A DNA stretch of 64,000 nt. Source: Pseudeuparius sepicola (lineage: Eukaryota; Arthropoda; Insecta; Coleoptera; Anthribidae). The notes under the pieces are model-generated. The model did no database searches, had not been told where the DNA came from, and saw nothing but the letters and a program-made list of their open reading frames with translations. The DNA lies in NCBI GenBank assembly GCA_963920635.1, contig OY987301.1, forward strand, positions 53,822,560 to 53,886,559, in the 5' to 3' direction. The position numbers were made by a program, and so were the translations under genes. Each line of letters opens with the position of its first letter. Position 1 is the stretch's first letter. This document shows, piece after piece, positions 63,437 through 64,000 of the stretch.

Positions 63437-64000
63437 AATTTCATGCTAGTGCATCCCGATCACAACGCTTCACTTGGTTTAATTACAGATGCTTCATCTA
63501 CTGCATGCAGTTGGAGGTGATCTACGACAACAACTAGGTAATGACTGGCAGCCACTAGCCTTTTTCTCAAAGAAACTCCCTCCTATAGGGAGTTGCAAGC
63601 AATTTGTGCTGCTATTCAACACTTTAGGCATTTACTTGAGGGCCAACACTTGTATCTGTCCTACGACATTTACGTGGATCACAAACCCCATACTTTTGCA
63701 TTTCAACAAAAACGCGAGGAGCTACCTCTTGTTTAACTCAACCAGATTACCTTCATAGCTTAATTCACCGCTGATATACTATACATTAGTGGCCCAAATA
63801 ATGTAGTAGCAGATGCAATGTCCCGATGCGACTTTCTCAGCCAATCCTCACCACAAACGATAGACTATGCAGCGCCGACGAATTCTCACAATCAAGATCA
63901 GGAGTTCTTAAACTTCTTTGTGGAGGTTCGTCACTGGTTCTTCAAAATATGCTCGTCCCTGGAACTACTATCGAAGTCTATTGCGATGTTTCGATGAAAT
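63437..64000 (+). pseudogene. pol: Ty3/Gypsy Pol fragment: RNase H to integrase leader (runs off the window)
   Basis: Broken frames read LITDASSTA, then AVGGDLRQQLGNDWQPLAFF (RNase H start), AICAAIQHFRHLLEGQHLYL-like text, then SGPNNVVADAMSRCDF, the usual end of RNase H, and TTIEVYCDVSMK near the window edge. It differs from Gypsy A-D and is a separate family. Confidence 0.75.

Overview
This window looks like repeat-rich nuclear DNA of an arthropod, most likely an insect. It is AT-rich. It holds Ty3/Gypsy elements with a baculovirus-F-like envelope, BEL/Pao, R4/Dong-like and Jockey/CR1-group LINEs, a Penelope-like fragment, hAT debris and long-inverted-repeat DNA transposons. I found no convincing host gene, tRNA or intact rRNA gene. 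Almost everything recognisable is a transposable element, mostly broken by frameshifts, stops, truncations or later insertions.

Layout. 0.5-2.3 kb: 5'-truncated LINE (+). 3.07-3.23 kb: small fold-back MITE. 3.57-4.19 kb: interspersed repeat holding a 5S-rRNA-derived segment. 4.25-8.25 kb: decayed LINE (-) with PHD-type ORF1. 8.29-8.68 kb: Penelope-like RT scrap (-). 8.68-46.42 kb: one Ty3/Gypsy element (called C, -) expanded by nested insertions. Its 3' LTR is split by a second Gypsy (A, -, 8.70-27.85 kb). A is itself interrupted by an R4/Dong-like LINE, a MITE and an insertion of about 8.7 kb (H). H contains a 6-kb transposon (G) filled with satellite DNA in two opposed blocks. C is further interrupted by a fold-back remnant (I), a long-inverted-repeat transposon with a DUF4817-like exon (E), a third Gypsy (D, 32.17-40.20 kb) and two tandem R4/Dong-like LINEs. 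47.5-48.5 kb: BEL/Pao pol fragment (-). 49.67-57.9 kb: Gypsy B (+), sister of A and the best preserved element. 58.0-62.1 kb: decayed BEL/Pao (+). 63.4 kb to the end: piece of another Gypsy pol (+).

Main results. (1) Gypsy A and B carry, fused after the integrase at the end of Pol, a macrodomain closely resembling the TARG1/OARD1 ADP-ribosyl hydrolase family, with the catalytic Lys and Asp kept in B. (2) Gypsy D contains a giant palindrome with arms of about 2.2 kb, in which protease-RT sequence is duplicated in inverse orientation around a transposon hairpin; its transcript would fold into a long dsRNA. (3) Transposon G has a clean 7-bp target duplication and is packed with a 240-bp dimeric satellite in head-to-head arrays. 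(4) Two dispersed copies of a repeat contain a Pol III 5S-promoter-like block. (5) All three R4/Dong-like copies lie in (ATT)n tracts, one of them the Asn-repeat codons of a Gypsy pol gene. (6) Gypsy A and B share the same UGA stop inside protease.

In an intact Gypsy of the A/B type the genes would work together as Gag (particle), PR-RT-RNase H-IN (replication and integration), macrodomain (inferred ADP-ribose removal) and Env (membrane fusion). No copy here is complete.
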